From Lachnospiraceae bacterium (GTDB lineage: Bacteria; Bacillota; Clostridia; Lachnospirales; Lachnospiraceae), in assembly GCA_017624835.1 (NCBI GenBank), contig JAGAMG010000052.1, positions 1-64,000 of the forward strand: a stretch of 64,000 bases of DNA, read 5' to 3'. This document shows positions 1 to 8,395 of this stretch, one piece after another. Under the pieces are notes generated by a model. It did not search any database and was not told the DNA's origin. It saw only the letters and a program-made list of their open reading frames with translations. The position numbers were made by a program, and so were the translations under genes. Position 1 is the stretch's first letter; each line of letters starts with the position of its first letter.

Positions 1-575
1 GAAGTAGTATTATGCCTCAGAAAAAGAATCCTGATATTGCAGAATTGGTAAGAGGAAAGACAGGGCGTGTATATGGAGCTTTGGTTTCCCTTTTGACTAC
101 TATGAAGGGCTTGCCTTTAGCATATAATAAGGATATGCAGGAGGATAAGGAAGTGGCATTTGATGCCATGGATACCGTGAAGGATTGTTTATTATTATTT
201 ACCGGTATGGTTCGCACCATGAAATTTAGAAAAGAGCGTATGGCAAAAAGTGCAATGAATGGCTTTACCAATGCTACCGATGCGGCAGATTATTTGGTAA
301 ATAAGGGTGTGCCTTTCCGTGATGCACACAGCATTATCGGAAGATTAGTATTGTACTGTATTGAGAAGGATACTTCTATTGACGCTTTAAGTCTGGAAGA
401 ATTGCAGGCTATCAGCGATAAATTTGAAACAGATATTTATGAGGCAGTTTCTTTGAAAACCTGTGTGGAGAAGCGTTTGACTATCGGCGCTCCGGGACCG
501 GATGCCATGAAAGAGGTTATTCGTATTAACCGTGAGTACCTGGCACAGGAAGCAATACAGGTAAAAGAACATTAA
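1..575 (+). CDS. argH: Argininosuccinate lyase, C-terminal part (runs off the left edge)
   Basis: The last step of arginine synthesis: cleavage of argininosuccinate to arginine and fumarate in the cytoplasm. The frame is open from base 3 and begins with [11 protein letters not shown], the signature loop of the fumarase/aspartase/argininosuccinate lyase superfamily, whose serine is the catalytic one. The rest matches the C-terminal helical part of ArgH, including the GVPFRDAH and [10 protein letters not shown] stretches. About 190 residues are present, so more than half of the enzyme lies outside the window. The stop is 20 bases before the asd start, which has its own GAGGAG ribosome site, so the two genes are probably cotranscribed. 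Confidence 0.95.
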   Translation, partial: SSIMPQKKNPDIAELVRGKTGRVYGALVSLLTTMKGLPLAYNKDMQEDKEVAFDAMDTVKDCLLLFTGMVRTMKFRKERMAKSAMNGFTNATDAADYLVNKGVPFRDAHSIIGRLVLYCIEKDTSIDALSLEELQAISDKFETDIYEAVSLKTCVEKRLTIGAPGPDAMKEVIRINREYLAQEAIQVKEH

Positions 576-595
576 GCAAAAGTGAGGAGAAAATT

Positions 596-1681
596 ATGAG
601 TGACAAGTTAAAGGTTGGTATTTTAGGTGGAACAGGTATGGTTGGACAGAGATTCATTTCTCTGCTTGAGAATCATCCCTGGTTCGAAGTAACTACAATT
701 GCAGCAAGTCCCCGTTCCGCAGGAAAGACTTATGCAGAGGCAGTAGGTGACAGATGGAAAATGACCACTCCCATGCCTGAAGCTGTAAAGAATATTGTAG
801 TTATGAATGTAAATGAAGTGGAAAAAGTAGCTGCAGAGGTGGATTTTGTATTCAGTGCAGTTGACATGACTAAGGAAGAAATTCAGAAAATCGAAGAAGA
901 TTATGCAAAAACTGAGACTCCTGTAGTTTCCAATAACAGTGCTCACAGATGGACACCTGATGTGCCCATGGTAGTGCCTGAGATTAATCCTGAGCATATG
1001 AAGGTAATTGATTTCCAGAAGAAGCGTCTGGGAACCACCAGAGGCTTTGTGGCTGTTAAGCCTAACTGTTCCATTCAGAGCTATGCACCTGTATTGACTG
1101 CATGGAAGGAATTTGAGCCTTACGAGGTTGTTGCAACTACTTATCAGGCAATTTCCGGTGCAGGAAAGACCTTCAAGGATTGGCCTGAAATGGTGGAAAA
1201 TATTATCCCTTACATTGGCGGAGAGGAAGAGAAGAGTGAGAAAGAGCCTCTTCGTATTTGGGGTGAGATTAAGGACGGTGTTATCGTTCCTGCAACCAGT
1301 CCTGTAATTACCTGTCAGTGTATCCGTGTACCTGTTTTGAACGGTCACACCGCAGCTGTATTTGTTAAGTTTAAGAAGAAACCTACCAAAGAGCAGTTAA
1401 TCCAGAAATTAAAAGAGTTTTCCGGTGAGCCTCAAAGACTTGAGCTTCCCAGTGCTCCCAAGCAGTTCATTCAGTATCTGGAAGAGGATAACAGACCTCA
1501 GGTACACATGGATGTTGACTATGAAAGAGGAATGGGTGTCAGCGTAGGACGTATCCGCGAGGATTCCGTATATGACTTTAAGTTTGTAGGCTTGTCCCAC
1601 AATACAGTACGTGGTGCAGCCGGTGGTGCTGTACTTTGCGCAGAATTATTAAAGGCACAGGGATATATTACAAAGAAATAA
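596..1681 (+). CDS. asd: Aspartate-semialdehyde dehydrogenase (USG-1/archaeal-yeast type)
   Basis: Reduces aspartyl phosphate to aspartate semialdehyde with NADPH, the branch point to lysine, threonine and methionine. At 361 residues it has the length of the fungal/archaeal-type Asd. The N-terminal GILGGTGMVGQRF is the Rossmann glycine motif; KPNCSIQSY holds the catalytic cysteine (Cys158); the region around residues 188-222 (SGAGKTFKDWP and a PYIGGEEEKSEKEP run) is typical of this subfamily. A GAGGAG ribosome site lies about seven bases before the ATG. It follows argH by 20 bases and precedes an EAL-protein gene by 29 bases. Nothing unusual seen. Confidence 0.96.
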   Translation: MSDKLKVGILGGTGMVGQRFISLLENHPWFEVTTIAASPRSAGKTYAEAVGDRWKMTTPMPEAVKNIVVMNVNEVEKVAAEVDFVFSAVDMTKEEIQKIEEDYAKTETPVVSNNSAHRWTPDVPMVVPEINPEHMKVIDFQKKRLGTTRGFVAVKPNCSIQSYAPVLTAWKEFEPYEVVATTYQAISGAGKTFKDWPEMVENIIPYIGGEEEKSEKEPLRIWGEIKDGVIVPATSPVITCQCIRVPVLNGHTAAVFVKFKKKPTKEQLIQKLKEFSGEPQRLELPSAPKQFIQYLEEDNRPQVHMDVDYERGMGVSVGRIREDSVYDFKFVGLSHNTVRGAAGGAVLCAELLKAQGYITKK

Positions 1682-1710
1682 GTTTAAATTTTTAGTAATG
1701 GAGAGACATT

Positions 1711-3426
1711 ATGAATGAAATGCGCTATCAATTAGATTTGTTGAAAGCGATGAATCAGAAATTAAGTGAAAAGGAACGGATGTATCGCCTGCTTTGTGAG
1801 ACTTCTGATGCTGCATATCTGTATTATTCCTTTGCGAAGAATGAATTCACGACTCTTGGAAAATGGAGTGATTTTTTTGAATTTAATATTACGGATGTGA
1901 GAGAGCTTGCAAACCTTTTTGAAATGGTTGATGAAGCGTATGTTATGCCTCTCCGTGATGTATTATTCTTAGAGAAGAATGGAAAAGACCAAGCTTCTGT
2001 AGAATGTATGCAAAAAAACAAAAAAATATGGTTACAGTTTAATTGTCATGTAATATACGAGAATGGACAGCCGACGGATAAGTTGATTTCCGTCAAAAAT
2101 ATTACAAAGCGTAAAGCGCAAAATGAAGAACTGTTATATATGGCGTATTATGACAGTATGACAGGACTTTACAATCGTAATTATTTTGTCAGCCAATTGG
2201 GTGAATTTGTCAGAAGGGCAAAGGAGAACAATAATATTGTCAGTCTGATTATGATTGATATTGATGATTTTAAGAATGTCCGTGATGGTATGGGCATGGT
2301 AGTGGGTGATGAATTGATACAGCTCTTTGGTAATTTCTTAAAGGAATTTACCAAAGAGAATGTGATTGTCAGCCACATGAACAGTGATGTTTTCGGTATC
2401 GCTATTTATGATCCCGCCGGAGAGAGTACGGTGGACAACATTATAAAGGTAATTCAAAAGCGAAATAAGGAGCCTTATTATCTGGTTGATGGTCAGTCCT
2501 TAAGTATAACAGTAAGTATCGGTGTTGCTGAATTTCCTGAAGCAGCAACCTCTACCTTGGATTTAATCAACTGTGCGGAAATTGTTATGATTAAGGCGAA
2601 GGATAAGGCTAGGAACAGTGTTCATTATTTTGATGCGCCTGTATTAAATGAATTTCTTCATGCAGTAGAAATTGAAAATAAATTGAAGGAAGCTGTTCAT
2701 GAGCAGAATTTTATCCTTTATTTTCAGCCCCAGTATTATTCAGGGAGCAAGGATCTTCGAGGTGTAGAAGTGTTGCTTCGTTGGCGTGACAATGATGGCA
2801 GAATTATCAGTCCGGCTACCTTTATTCCCATTGCAGAAAGGAATGGCACCATTATACCAATCGGTCAATGGGTTGTGGAAGAAAGTATTAAAACCTATGC
2901 CAGATGGAAAGCACAATATGGAGTTCGTTTTGTGTTGTCCATTAATATTTCAGCTTTGCAGTATAATGAAGCGGATTTTGTAGATACTTTGATCAGTACC
3001 ATTAAAAAGTATAATGTAGAACCTGCAGAAATTGAATTGGAGATTACGGAAAGTGTATTAATAGACGATTTTGAGTCGGTAATAGAAAAGCTTAAATCTT
3101 TAAGGGATTACGGTATTAAGATTTCCTTGGATGATTTTGGTACAGGTTTCTCATCCCTGTCTTATTTAAAACAGCTTCCTATTAATACCTTAAAGATTGA
3201 TAAGTCCTTTATCGATACTGTTATGCAGGATTCTGCTACCAGAGTAATTACAGAGTCATTGATTAATATGGTTAAGGCCTTGGGGTTGGAATCCATAGCG
3301 GAAGGTGTGGAGGAGGAACAGCAGTATAAATATCTTCATGCAATCGGTTGTGATATGATACAGGGATATTTAATGGGCAAACCTATGCCTCCTGAAGATT
3401 TGGAGTGTATTATTGCGGGACTGTAG
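1711..3426 (+). CDS. Sensor protein: PAS-like, degenerate GGDEF, then EAL phosphodiesterase
   Basis: 571 residues with no obvious membrane segment. Residues 1-130 look like a PAS-type sensory region, 140-310 a GGDEF domain and 320-571 an EAL domain. In the GGDEF domain the signature is replaced by NSDVF (224-228), so cyclase activity is unlikely; such domains often serve as GTP-sensing or regulatory modules. The EAL signature reads EVL (353-355), a tolerated variant, and the other catalytic elements are present: EITES (444-448), DDFGTG (474-479), Glu531 and the QGYL end motif. The expected activity is hydrolysis of cyclic di-GMP to pGpG. The gene starts 29 bases after asd with a GGAGAG ribosome site and is followed by a terminator hairpin. 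Confidence 0.9.
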   Translation: MNEMRYQLDLLKAMNQKLSEKERMYRLLCETSDAAYLYYSFAKNEFTTLGKWSDFFEFNITDVRELANLFEMVDEAYVMPLRDVLFLEKNGKDQASVECMQKNKKIWLQFNCHVIYENGQPTDKLISVKNITKRKAQNEELLYMAYYDSMTGLYNRNYFVSQLGEFVRRAKENNNIVSLIMIDIDDFKNVRDGMGMVVGDELIQLFGNFLKEFTKENVIVSHMNSDVFGIAIYDPAGESTVDNIIKVIQKRNKEPYYLVDGQSLSITVSIGVAEFPEAATSTLDLINCAEIVMIKAKDKARNSVHYFDAPVLNEFLHAVEIENKLKEAVHEQNFILYFQPQYYSGSKDLRGVEVLLRWRDNDGRIISPATFIPIAERNGTIIPIGQWVVEESIKTYARWKAQYGVRFVLSINISALQYNEADFVDTLISTIKKYNVEPAEIELEITESVLIDDFESVIEKLKSLRDYGIKISLDDFGTGFSSLSYLKQLPINTLKIDKSFIDTVMQDSATRVITESLINMVKALGLESIAEGVEEEQQYKYLHAIGCDMIQGYLMGKPMPPEDLECIIAGL

Positions 3427-3434
3427 GTACAATT

Positions 3435-3468
3435 AAGAGAGGTGTCGGTAAGACAGCTCTCTTGTTTT
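3435..3468 (+). terminator. Intrinsic terminator after the EAL gene
   Basis: An AAGAGAG/CTCTCTT stem with an inner TGTC/GACA pairing is followed by TTGTTTTGTT. It lies directly behind the EAL-protein stop and before the topB ribosome site. Confidence 0.7.
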
Positions 3469-3504
3469 GTTAACTGCTTTTTAGTATGAAGAAGGTGGTA
3501 ATTT

Positions 3505-5592
3505 GTGGAAAAAAGTTTGTTTATAGCAGAAAAACCCAGTGTGGCAAGAGAGTTTGCCAATGCTTTAAAATATAATATGAAATCCAGGGATGGCTATTTA
3601 GAGTCCGAGCAGGCCATTGTAACCTGGTGTGTGGGACATCTGGTAACTATGAGTTATCCGGAAGTATATGATGAAAAATATAAAAGATGGAGCTTTGACA
3701 CCATTCCGTTTTTACCGGAAACCTTTAAATATGAGGTGATTGATAGTGCCAAAAAGCAGTTTAAGATTGTAAGCTCCCTTTTAAACAGAGCGGATGTAAC
3801 TACAATTTATGTGTGTACTGACTCGGGACGGGAAGGAGAATATATCTACCGATTGGTGGAGCAGATGTCCGGTGTAAAGGGAAAGGTCAGGAAGCGTGTT
3901 TGGATTGATTCCCAGACAGAGGAAGAGATTTTGCGTGGAATCCGTGAGGCAAAAGACCTTTCAGCCTATGATAATCTCAGCAATGCAGCTTACCTGCGTG
4001 CCAAAGAGGATTATCTTATGGGTATCAACTTCTCCCGTGTATTGACTTTAAAATATGGAAGAACCGTAAAGGATTATTTAAAGCGAGACAGAGCAGTGAT
4101 TTCCGTAGGTCGAGTTATGACCTGTCTGCTGGGGATGATTGTGAATAGAGAACGTGAAATTCGTTCCTTTGTAAAAACCCCCTTTTACCGTGTCATGGGG
4201 AAATTCAATTTGCAGGATAAAAGCTTTTCGGGAGAATGGAAGGCAGTAGAGGGTTCTCATTATTATGCTTCCCCTAAGTTGTATAAGGAAAATGGTTTTA
4301 AAGCAGAAGAAGATGCAAAACAATTGATTGACTATTTGAGTCAGGAACCTGTGGGGGAAGTGGTTGTAGAAAGTATTGAGCGGAAAAAAGAAAATAAAAA
4401 TCCCCCCTTGCTTTACAATTTGGCAGAGCTTCAAAATGATTGCTCCAAATATTTTAAAATCAGTCCTGATGAGACCCTGCGTATAGTGCAGGAATTATAT
4501 GAAAAGAAGATGGTAACCTATCCCAGAACCGATGCCCGTGTGCTTTCCACGGCGGTGGCTAAGGAGATACATAAAAATATAGCAGGTCTTCGGAATTATT
4601 CCTATGTGGGGAATTTCGCAGGGGAAATATTGGAGAAGGGCAGTTATAAAAATCTGGCGAAAACCCGTTATGTAAATGATAAGCAGATTACCGACCATTA
4701 TGCCATTATTCCTACCGGTCAGGGCTTAAATAATTTGTCGGGATTGCCCCCTACGGCAGCAAAGGTGTATGAGATTATTGCAAGACGCTTTTTGAGTGTT
4801 TTTTATCCACCGGCGGTATATCAGAAATTTGCTCTTTGTGTGGGAGTGAAGGAAGAGAAATTTTTTGCTAATTTTAAGGTGTTGGCGGAAGAAGGCTATT
4901 TAAAGGTTACGGAGTTTTCTTTTAAGAAGGATGCCCCGGCAAAGAAGGATGCTGGTGGAACGGCAAAAAATGAAAATGATGCTGCCGAAAAGGAAGTGGA
5001 AGAAAAAGAGGGAGATGAAAGGGAAAGCGAGGAAAGATGTGATGCAGAATTTGTAAAGCTTTTGATGGAGCTTAAGAAAGGAACTGTCATTGCTGTGGAT
5101 TCCTATGAAATCAAAGAGGGAGAGACCTCACCGCCTAAGCGTTATACCTCGGGAAGCATTATTCTTACCATGGAAAATGCTGGTCAGTTTATTGAGGATG
5201 AGGAACTTCGTGCCCAGATAAAGGGTAGTGGTATCGGCACCAGTGCAACCCGCGCTGAAATTCTCAAAAAGCTTGTAAATATTGAGTATCTGGCGTTAAA
5301 TAAAAAGACCCAGGTATTAACCCCTACACTGATGGGAGAAATGATTTATGATGTGGTAAACAGTTCTATTAAGCCACTTCTTGACCCGGCGCTTACGGCA
5401 AGCTGGGAAAAGGGGTTAACCCTTGTGGCGGACGGAAATATTACCTCCGAAGAATATATGAAAAAGCTGACAGATTTTGTGGGAAGAAGAACCAATATTG
5501 TGAAGCAACTGAATAATCAGGGAATGCTTTACAATCAGTTCAGAGCTGCAGAAGTAAATTATGTTTCAAACAAAAAAGGTGCAAAAGGCTAA
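3505..5592 (+). CDS. topB: DNA topoisomerase III (type IA)
   Basis: Relaxes and decatenates DNA through a transient 5'-phosphotyrosine break. The GTG start at 3505 gives MEKSLFIAEKPSVAREF, the canonical Toprim opening. TDSGREGE (106-113) carries the metal-binding acidic residues and VTYPRTDAR the catalytic tyrosine (Tyr339). The protein is 695 residues and ends without the C-terminal zinc-ribbon cysteines of TopA, as is usual for TopB. An unusually charged low-complexity insert rich in Lys, Glu and Asp lies around residues 475-515. A GGTGG-like ribosome site is seen, but start choice rests mainly on homology. The gene stands alone between a terminator and a separate start region. Confidence 0.95.
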   Translation: MEKSLFIAEKPSVAREFANALKYNMKSRDGYLESEQAIVTWCVGHLVTMSYPEVYDEKYKRWSFDTIPFLPETFKYEVIDSAKKQFKIVSSLLNRADVTTIYVCTDSGREGEYIYRLVEQMSGVKGKVRKRVWIDSQTEEEILRGIREAKDLSAYDNLSNAAYLRAKEDYLMGINFSRVLTLKYGRTVKDYLKRDRAVISVGRVMTCLLGMIVNREREIRSFVKTPFYRVMGKFNLQDKSFSGEWKAVEGSHYYASPKLYKENGFKAEEDAKQLIDYLSQEPVGEVVVESIERKKENKNPPLLYNLAELQNDCSKYFKISPDETLRIVQELYEKKMVTYPRTDARVLSTAVAKEIHKNIAGLRNYSYVGNFAGEILEKGSYKNLAKTRYVNDKQITDHYAIIPTGQGLNNLSGLPPTAAKVYEIIARRFLSVFYPPAVYQKFALCVGVKEEKFFANFKVLAEEGYLKVTEFSFKKDAPAKKDAGGTAKNENDAAEKEVEEKEGDERESEERCDAEFVKLLMELKKGTVIAVDSYEIKEGETSPPKRYTSGSIILTMENAGQFIEDEELRAQIKGSGIGTSATRAEILKKLVNIEYLALNKKTQVLTPTLMGEMIYDVVNSSIKPLLDPALTASWEKGLTLVADGNITSEEYMKKLTDFVGRRTNIVKQLNNQGMLYNQFRAAEVNYVSNKKGAKG

Positions 5593-5643
5593 GAAAATTA
5601 CTTAGTTTTTATAAAATTCTACGGAATAGAAGGAGTATGAAAA

Positions 5644-6309
5644 ATGAAAAATGTTACTGTTTCTGAGCTTTATGATTTAAAAGAAACCATTGCAACCGGA
5701 CTTTTTGAGGGTGTTTCCTATCCCTGGGAGGTATTGCCTAAGATTCATGATTTTATTATTGCTTTGGGTGAAACCTTACCTGAGGATGTATATGAGAAAC
5801 GTGGCGAAAATATTTGGGTGGCAAAAAACGCCAAGGTGGCACCTACCGCATGCTTAAACGGCCCTTTGATTATCGATGAGGAAGCAGAGGTTCGTCATTG
5901 TGCTTTTGTAAGAGGAAATGCTATTGTAGGTAAGGGTGCTGTAGTTGGTAATTCCACAGAATTAAAAAATGTGGTGCTGTTTAACAAGGTTCAGGTACCT
6001 CATTATAATTATGTTGGGGACAGTGTCCTTGGCTTTAAATCCCATATGGGTGCCGGTTCCATTACCTCCAATGTAAAAAGTGATAAGACTCTTGTAGTAG
6101 TAAAAGGTCAGGATGGTCAGATAGAAACCGGTTTGAAAAAAATGGGTGCCATGCTGGGTGATAATGTAGAGGTCGGCTGTAACAGTGTGCTGAATCCCGG
6201 AACGGTAATCGGCAGAAATTCCAATGTTTACCCTACCTCCTGTGTAAGAGGTGTGATTCCTGAAAATAGTATTTTTAAGGCACAGGATAAAATTGTGGCG
6301 AAGGTGTAA
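5644..6309 (+). CDS. Left-handed beta-helix protein related to GlmU/acyltransferase domains
   Basis: 221 residues. From about residue 60 onward there are hexapeptide-type repeats (for example AKVAPTACLNGPLIID, AIVGKGAVVGNSTEL, GDNVEVGCNSVLNPGTVIG), the signature of left-handed beta-helix acyltransferases. It resembles the C-terminal domain of UDP-N-acetylglucosamine pyrophosphorylase GlmU, but no pyrophosphorylase domain is present; the N-terminal 55 residues are a short helical segment. The substrate is not known and the acyltransferase role is inferred from fold only. A GAAGGAG ribosome site precedes the ATG. It lies 51 bases after topB and a hairpin follows it. Confidence 0.8.
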   Translation: MKNVTVSELYDLKETIATGLFEGVSYPWEVLPKIHDFIIALGETLPEDVYEKRGENIWVAKNAKVAPTACLNGPLIIDEEAEVRHCAFVRGNAIVGKGAVVGNSTELKNVVLFNKVQVPHYNYVGDSVLGFKSHMGAGSITSNVKSDKTLVVVKGQDGQIETGLKKMGAMLGDNVEVGCNSVLNPGTVIGRNSNVYPTSCVRGVIPENSIFKAQDKIVAKV

Positions 6310-6325
6310 TGTGGAGGTGTAGCTA

Positions 6326-6350
6326 AGTTCTGCTGTATCTGGCAGAACAG
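6326..6350 (+). other. Hairpin downstream of the beta-helix gene
   Basis: GTTCTGC and GCAGAAC form a perfect 7-bp stem around an 8-base loop about 20 bases after the stop. There is no clear T run, so it may be an imperfect terminator or an mRNA-protecting hairpin. The remaining 130 bases before the next gene are A/T rich and hold no gene. Confidence 0.4.
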
Positions 6351-6479
6351 TTACATAAAAATACAAAAAAACACAAAAAAGTCTAGATTTTTTATAGTAA
6401 ATATGAGAGAATGTAGACGATGATTATGATATTATTTTATCAATAGTATTGTAAGTTATATATTGAAAGGAGATTTCAC

Positions 6480-7172
6480 ATGATTTATTCAAAGGAAGTT
6501 GAAGAAATGTGTCCAGTAGCGCAGGGCGTGTCTCACGGCTGTGCTCCTATCCCAGAAGAAGCAAAATGGGTTAAAGCAAAAGATGTAAAAGATATTTCCG
6601 GTTTAACACACGGTGTAGGCTGGTGTGCTCCTCAGCAGGGTGCATGTAAGCTGACTCTGAATGTTAAGGAAGGTATCATTCAGGAAGCATTGGTTGAGAC
6701 TATCGGATGCTCCGGTATGACTCACTCCGCAGCTATGGCATCTGAAATTTTGCCCGGCAGAACCGTTATGGAGGCATTAAATACTGACCTTGTATGTGAT
6801 GCTATTAATACTGCAATGAGAGAGCTGTTCTTACAGATTGTTTACGGACGTACCCAGAGTGCATTCTCTGAGGATGGTCTGCCTGTAGGTGCAGGTCTGG
6901 AAGACCTTGGTAAGGGATTAAGAAGCCAGGTTGGTACTATGTATGGTACTTTGGCAAAGGGTCCTCGTTATCTTGAAATGGCTGAAGGCTATGTTACCGG
7001 TATCGCTCTGGATGCAGAGGATCAGATTATCGGATACCAGTTTGTAAGTCTTGGAAAGATGACAGACTTCATCAAGAAGGGTGATGATCCCAATACTGCA
7101 TGGGAGAAGGCTAAGGGACAGTATGGTCGTGTAGCTGATGCGGTTAAGATTATCGACCCTAGACATGAATAA
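6480..7172 (+). CDS. NifU/IscU-like iron-sulfur cluster scaffold protein
   Basis: 230 residues. The stretch ETIGCSGMTHSAAMASE followed by LPGRTVMEAL (about 73-100) matches the IscU/NifU core, in which a cysteine sits in a GC-x-S context followed by a conserved helix. Other cysteines at 11, 21, 49, 56 and 106 could serve as cluster ligands. The protein is longer than IscU (about 130 residues); the extra C-terminal 100 residues are not recognised. A strong AAAGGAG ribosome site precedes the ATG. The next gene, a GGGtGRT protein, starts 18 bases downstream with its own AGGAGG, so the two form an operon and very likely a functional pair. No cysteine desulfurase gene is adjacent. Confidence 0.82.
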   Translation: MIYSKEVEEMCPVAQGVSHGCAPIPEEAKWVKAKDVKDISGLTHGVGWCAPQQGACKLTLNVKEGIIQEALVETIGCSGMTHSAAMASEILPGRTVMEALNTDLVCDAINTAMRELFLQIVYGRTQSAFSEDGLPVGAGLEDLGKGLRSQVGTMYGTLAKGPRYLEMAEGYVTGIALDAEDQIIGYQFVSLGKMTDFIKKGDDPNTAWEKAKGQYGRVADAVKIIDPRHE

Positions 7173-7190
7173 TATAGGAGGACAATTAAG

Positions 7191-8201
7191 ATGGCATTAT
7201 TTGAATCATATGAAAGACGAATTGACAAAATCAATTCCGTATTAAACAGCTATGGTATTGCTTCTATCGAAGAAGCTGAAAAGATTACCAAGGATGCTGG
7301 ACTTGATGTATACAACCAGATTAAAGGCATCCAGCCTATCTGTTTTGAAAATGCATGCTGGGCTTATATTGTAGGTGCAGCTATCGCAATTAAGAAAGAC
7401 TGCAGAAGAGCAGCAGATGCAGCTGCAGCAATCGGTGAAGGTCTTCAGGCATTCTGTATCCCCGGTTCCGTTGCAGATACCCGTAAGGTAGGTCTTGGTC
7501 ATGGTAACCTTGGAAAGATGCTTCTTGAGGAAGATACCGAATGCTTCGCATTCCTTGCAGGTCATGAGTCCTTCGCAGCAGCAGAAGGTGCTATCGGTAT
7601 TGCAGAGAAGGCTAATAAGGTTCGTCAGAAGCCTCTTCGTGTTATTCTGAACGGTCTTGGAAAGGATGCAGCTCAGATTATCGCACGTATTAACGGATTT
7701 ACTTTTGTTGAGACCGAGTATGATCCTTACACCAACACTGTTAAGGAAGTATTCCGTAAGTCTTATTCTGAAGGACTTCGTGCAAAGGTTAACTGCTATG
7801 GTGCAAACGATGTTTGTGAAGGTGTAGCAATCATGCACAAGGAAGGTGTAGACGTATCCATTACCGGTAACTCTACCAATCCTACCAGATTCCAGCATCC
7901 TGTTGCAGGTACTTACAAGAAAGAGTGTCTTGAGCAGGGTAAGAAGTACTTCTCCGTAGCATCCGGTGGTGGTACAGGACGTACTCTTCATCCCGATAAC
8001 ATGGCTGCAGGTCCTGCTTCCTACGGTATGACCGATACCATGGGACGTATGCATTCTGATGCACAGTTTGCAGGTTCTTCTTCCGTACCCGCTCACGTAG
8101 AAATGATGGGTCTTATCGGTGCAGGTAACAACCCTATGGTTGGTATGACTGTTGCAGTTGCTGTTTCTATTCAGGAAGCAGCTGAACAAGGCAAATTCTA
8201 A
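7191..8201 (+). CDS. GGGtGRT family protein of unknown function
   Basis: 336 residues. The name-giving motif GGGTGRT is at 259-265, which identifies the GGGtGRT family; no enzymatic activity is established for that family as far as I know. Visible features are Cys51, Cys56, Cys71, Cys89, Cys118, Cys202, Cys209 and Cys246, and glycine-rich loops (for example GLGHGNLGKM at 101-110) that could bind a nucleotide or cofactor. Codon use leans toward GGT, CGT, AAC and ATC, as in highly expressed genes. The gene follows the NifU-like gene by 18 bases and is closed by a strong terminator, so the pair is a two-gene unit. A role in iron-sulfur cluster formation is inferred from the neighbour only. Confidence 0.85.
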   Translation: MALFESYERRIDKINSVLNSYGIASIEEAEKITKDAGLDVYNQIKGIQPICFENACWAYIVGAAIAIKKDCRRAADAAAAIGEGLQAFCIPGSVADTRKVGLGHGNLGKMLLEEDTECFAFLAGHESFAAAEGAIGIAEKANKVRQKPLRVILNGLGKDAAQIIARINGFTFVETEYDPYTNTVKEVFRKSYSEGLRAKVNCYGANDVCEGVAIMHKEGVDVSITGNSTNPTRFQHPVAGTYKKECLEQGKKYFSVASGGGTGRTLHPDNMAAGPASYGMTDTMGRMHSDAQFAGSSSVPAHVEMMGLIGAGNNPMVGMTVAVAVSIQEAAEQGKF

Positions 8202-8252
8202 CGAATTTACCTGGTAAGTTCTAAAAAAGTATTAAAAAACCTTGATTTTTGG

Positions 8253-8296
8253 GGACAAACCAAGTCGTAGTATGGCGTGGTTTGTCCTCGTTTTTT
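8253..8296 (+). terminator. Intrinsic terminator after the GGGtGRT gene
   Basis: A perfect 10-bp stem GGACAAACCA/TGGTTTGTCC (8253-8262 with 8278-8287) is followed by CGTTTTTT. It closes the conserved operon and marks the left side of the accessory island. Confidence 0.88.
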
Positions 8297-8300
8297 ATGC

Positions 8301-8344
8301 CTACCTACCCTCTACCTACCCCGACTTTTTTAGTGTAGGTAGGT
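8301..8344 (+). repeat. CTACCTACC direct and inverted repeats upstream of the integrase
   Basis: CTACCTACC occurs at 8301-8309 and 8312-8320, and its inverse GTAGGTAGG at 8335-8343. Short direct plus inverted repeats just upstream of an integrase gene fit arm-type binding sites, an operator or part of an attachment site. Which of these applies cannot be told without the matching right end. Confidence 0.55.
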
Positions 8345-8395
8345 AAATAAATAGCTGATATACATCGAAAGAGAAATGAAAGGATGGTATAAGCT

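Noticed and set aside
623-1348. 241-residue frame on the minus strand
   Set aside because: It is antisense to asd, with no recognisable motif.
7242-8189. 315-residue frame on the minus strand
   Set aside because: It mirrors the well-supported GGGtGRT gene, is rich in Cys, Thr and Ser as antisense frames often are, and has no ribosome site.
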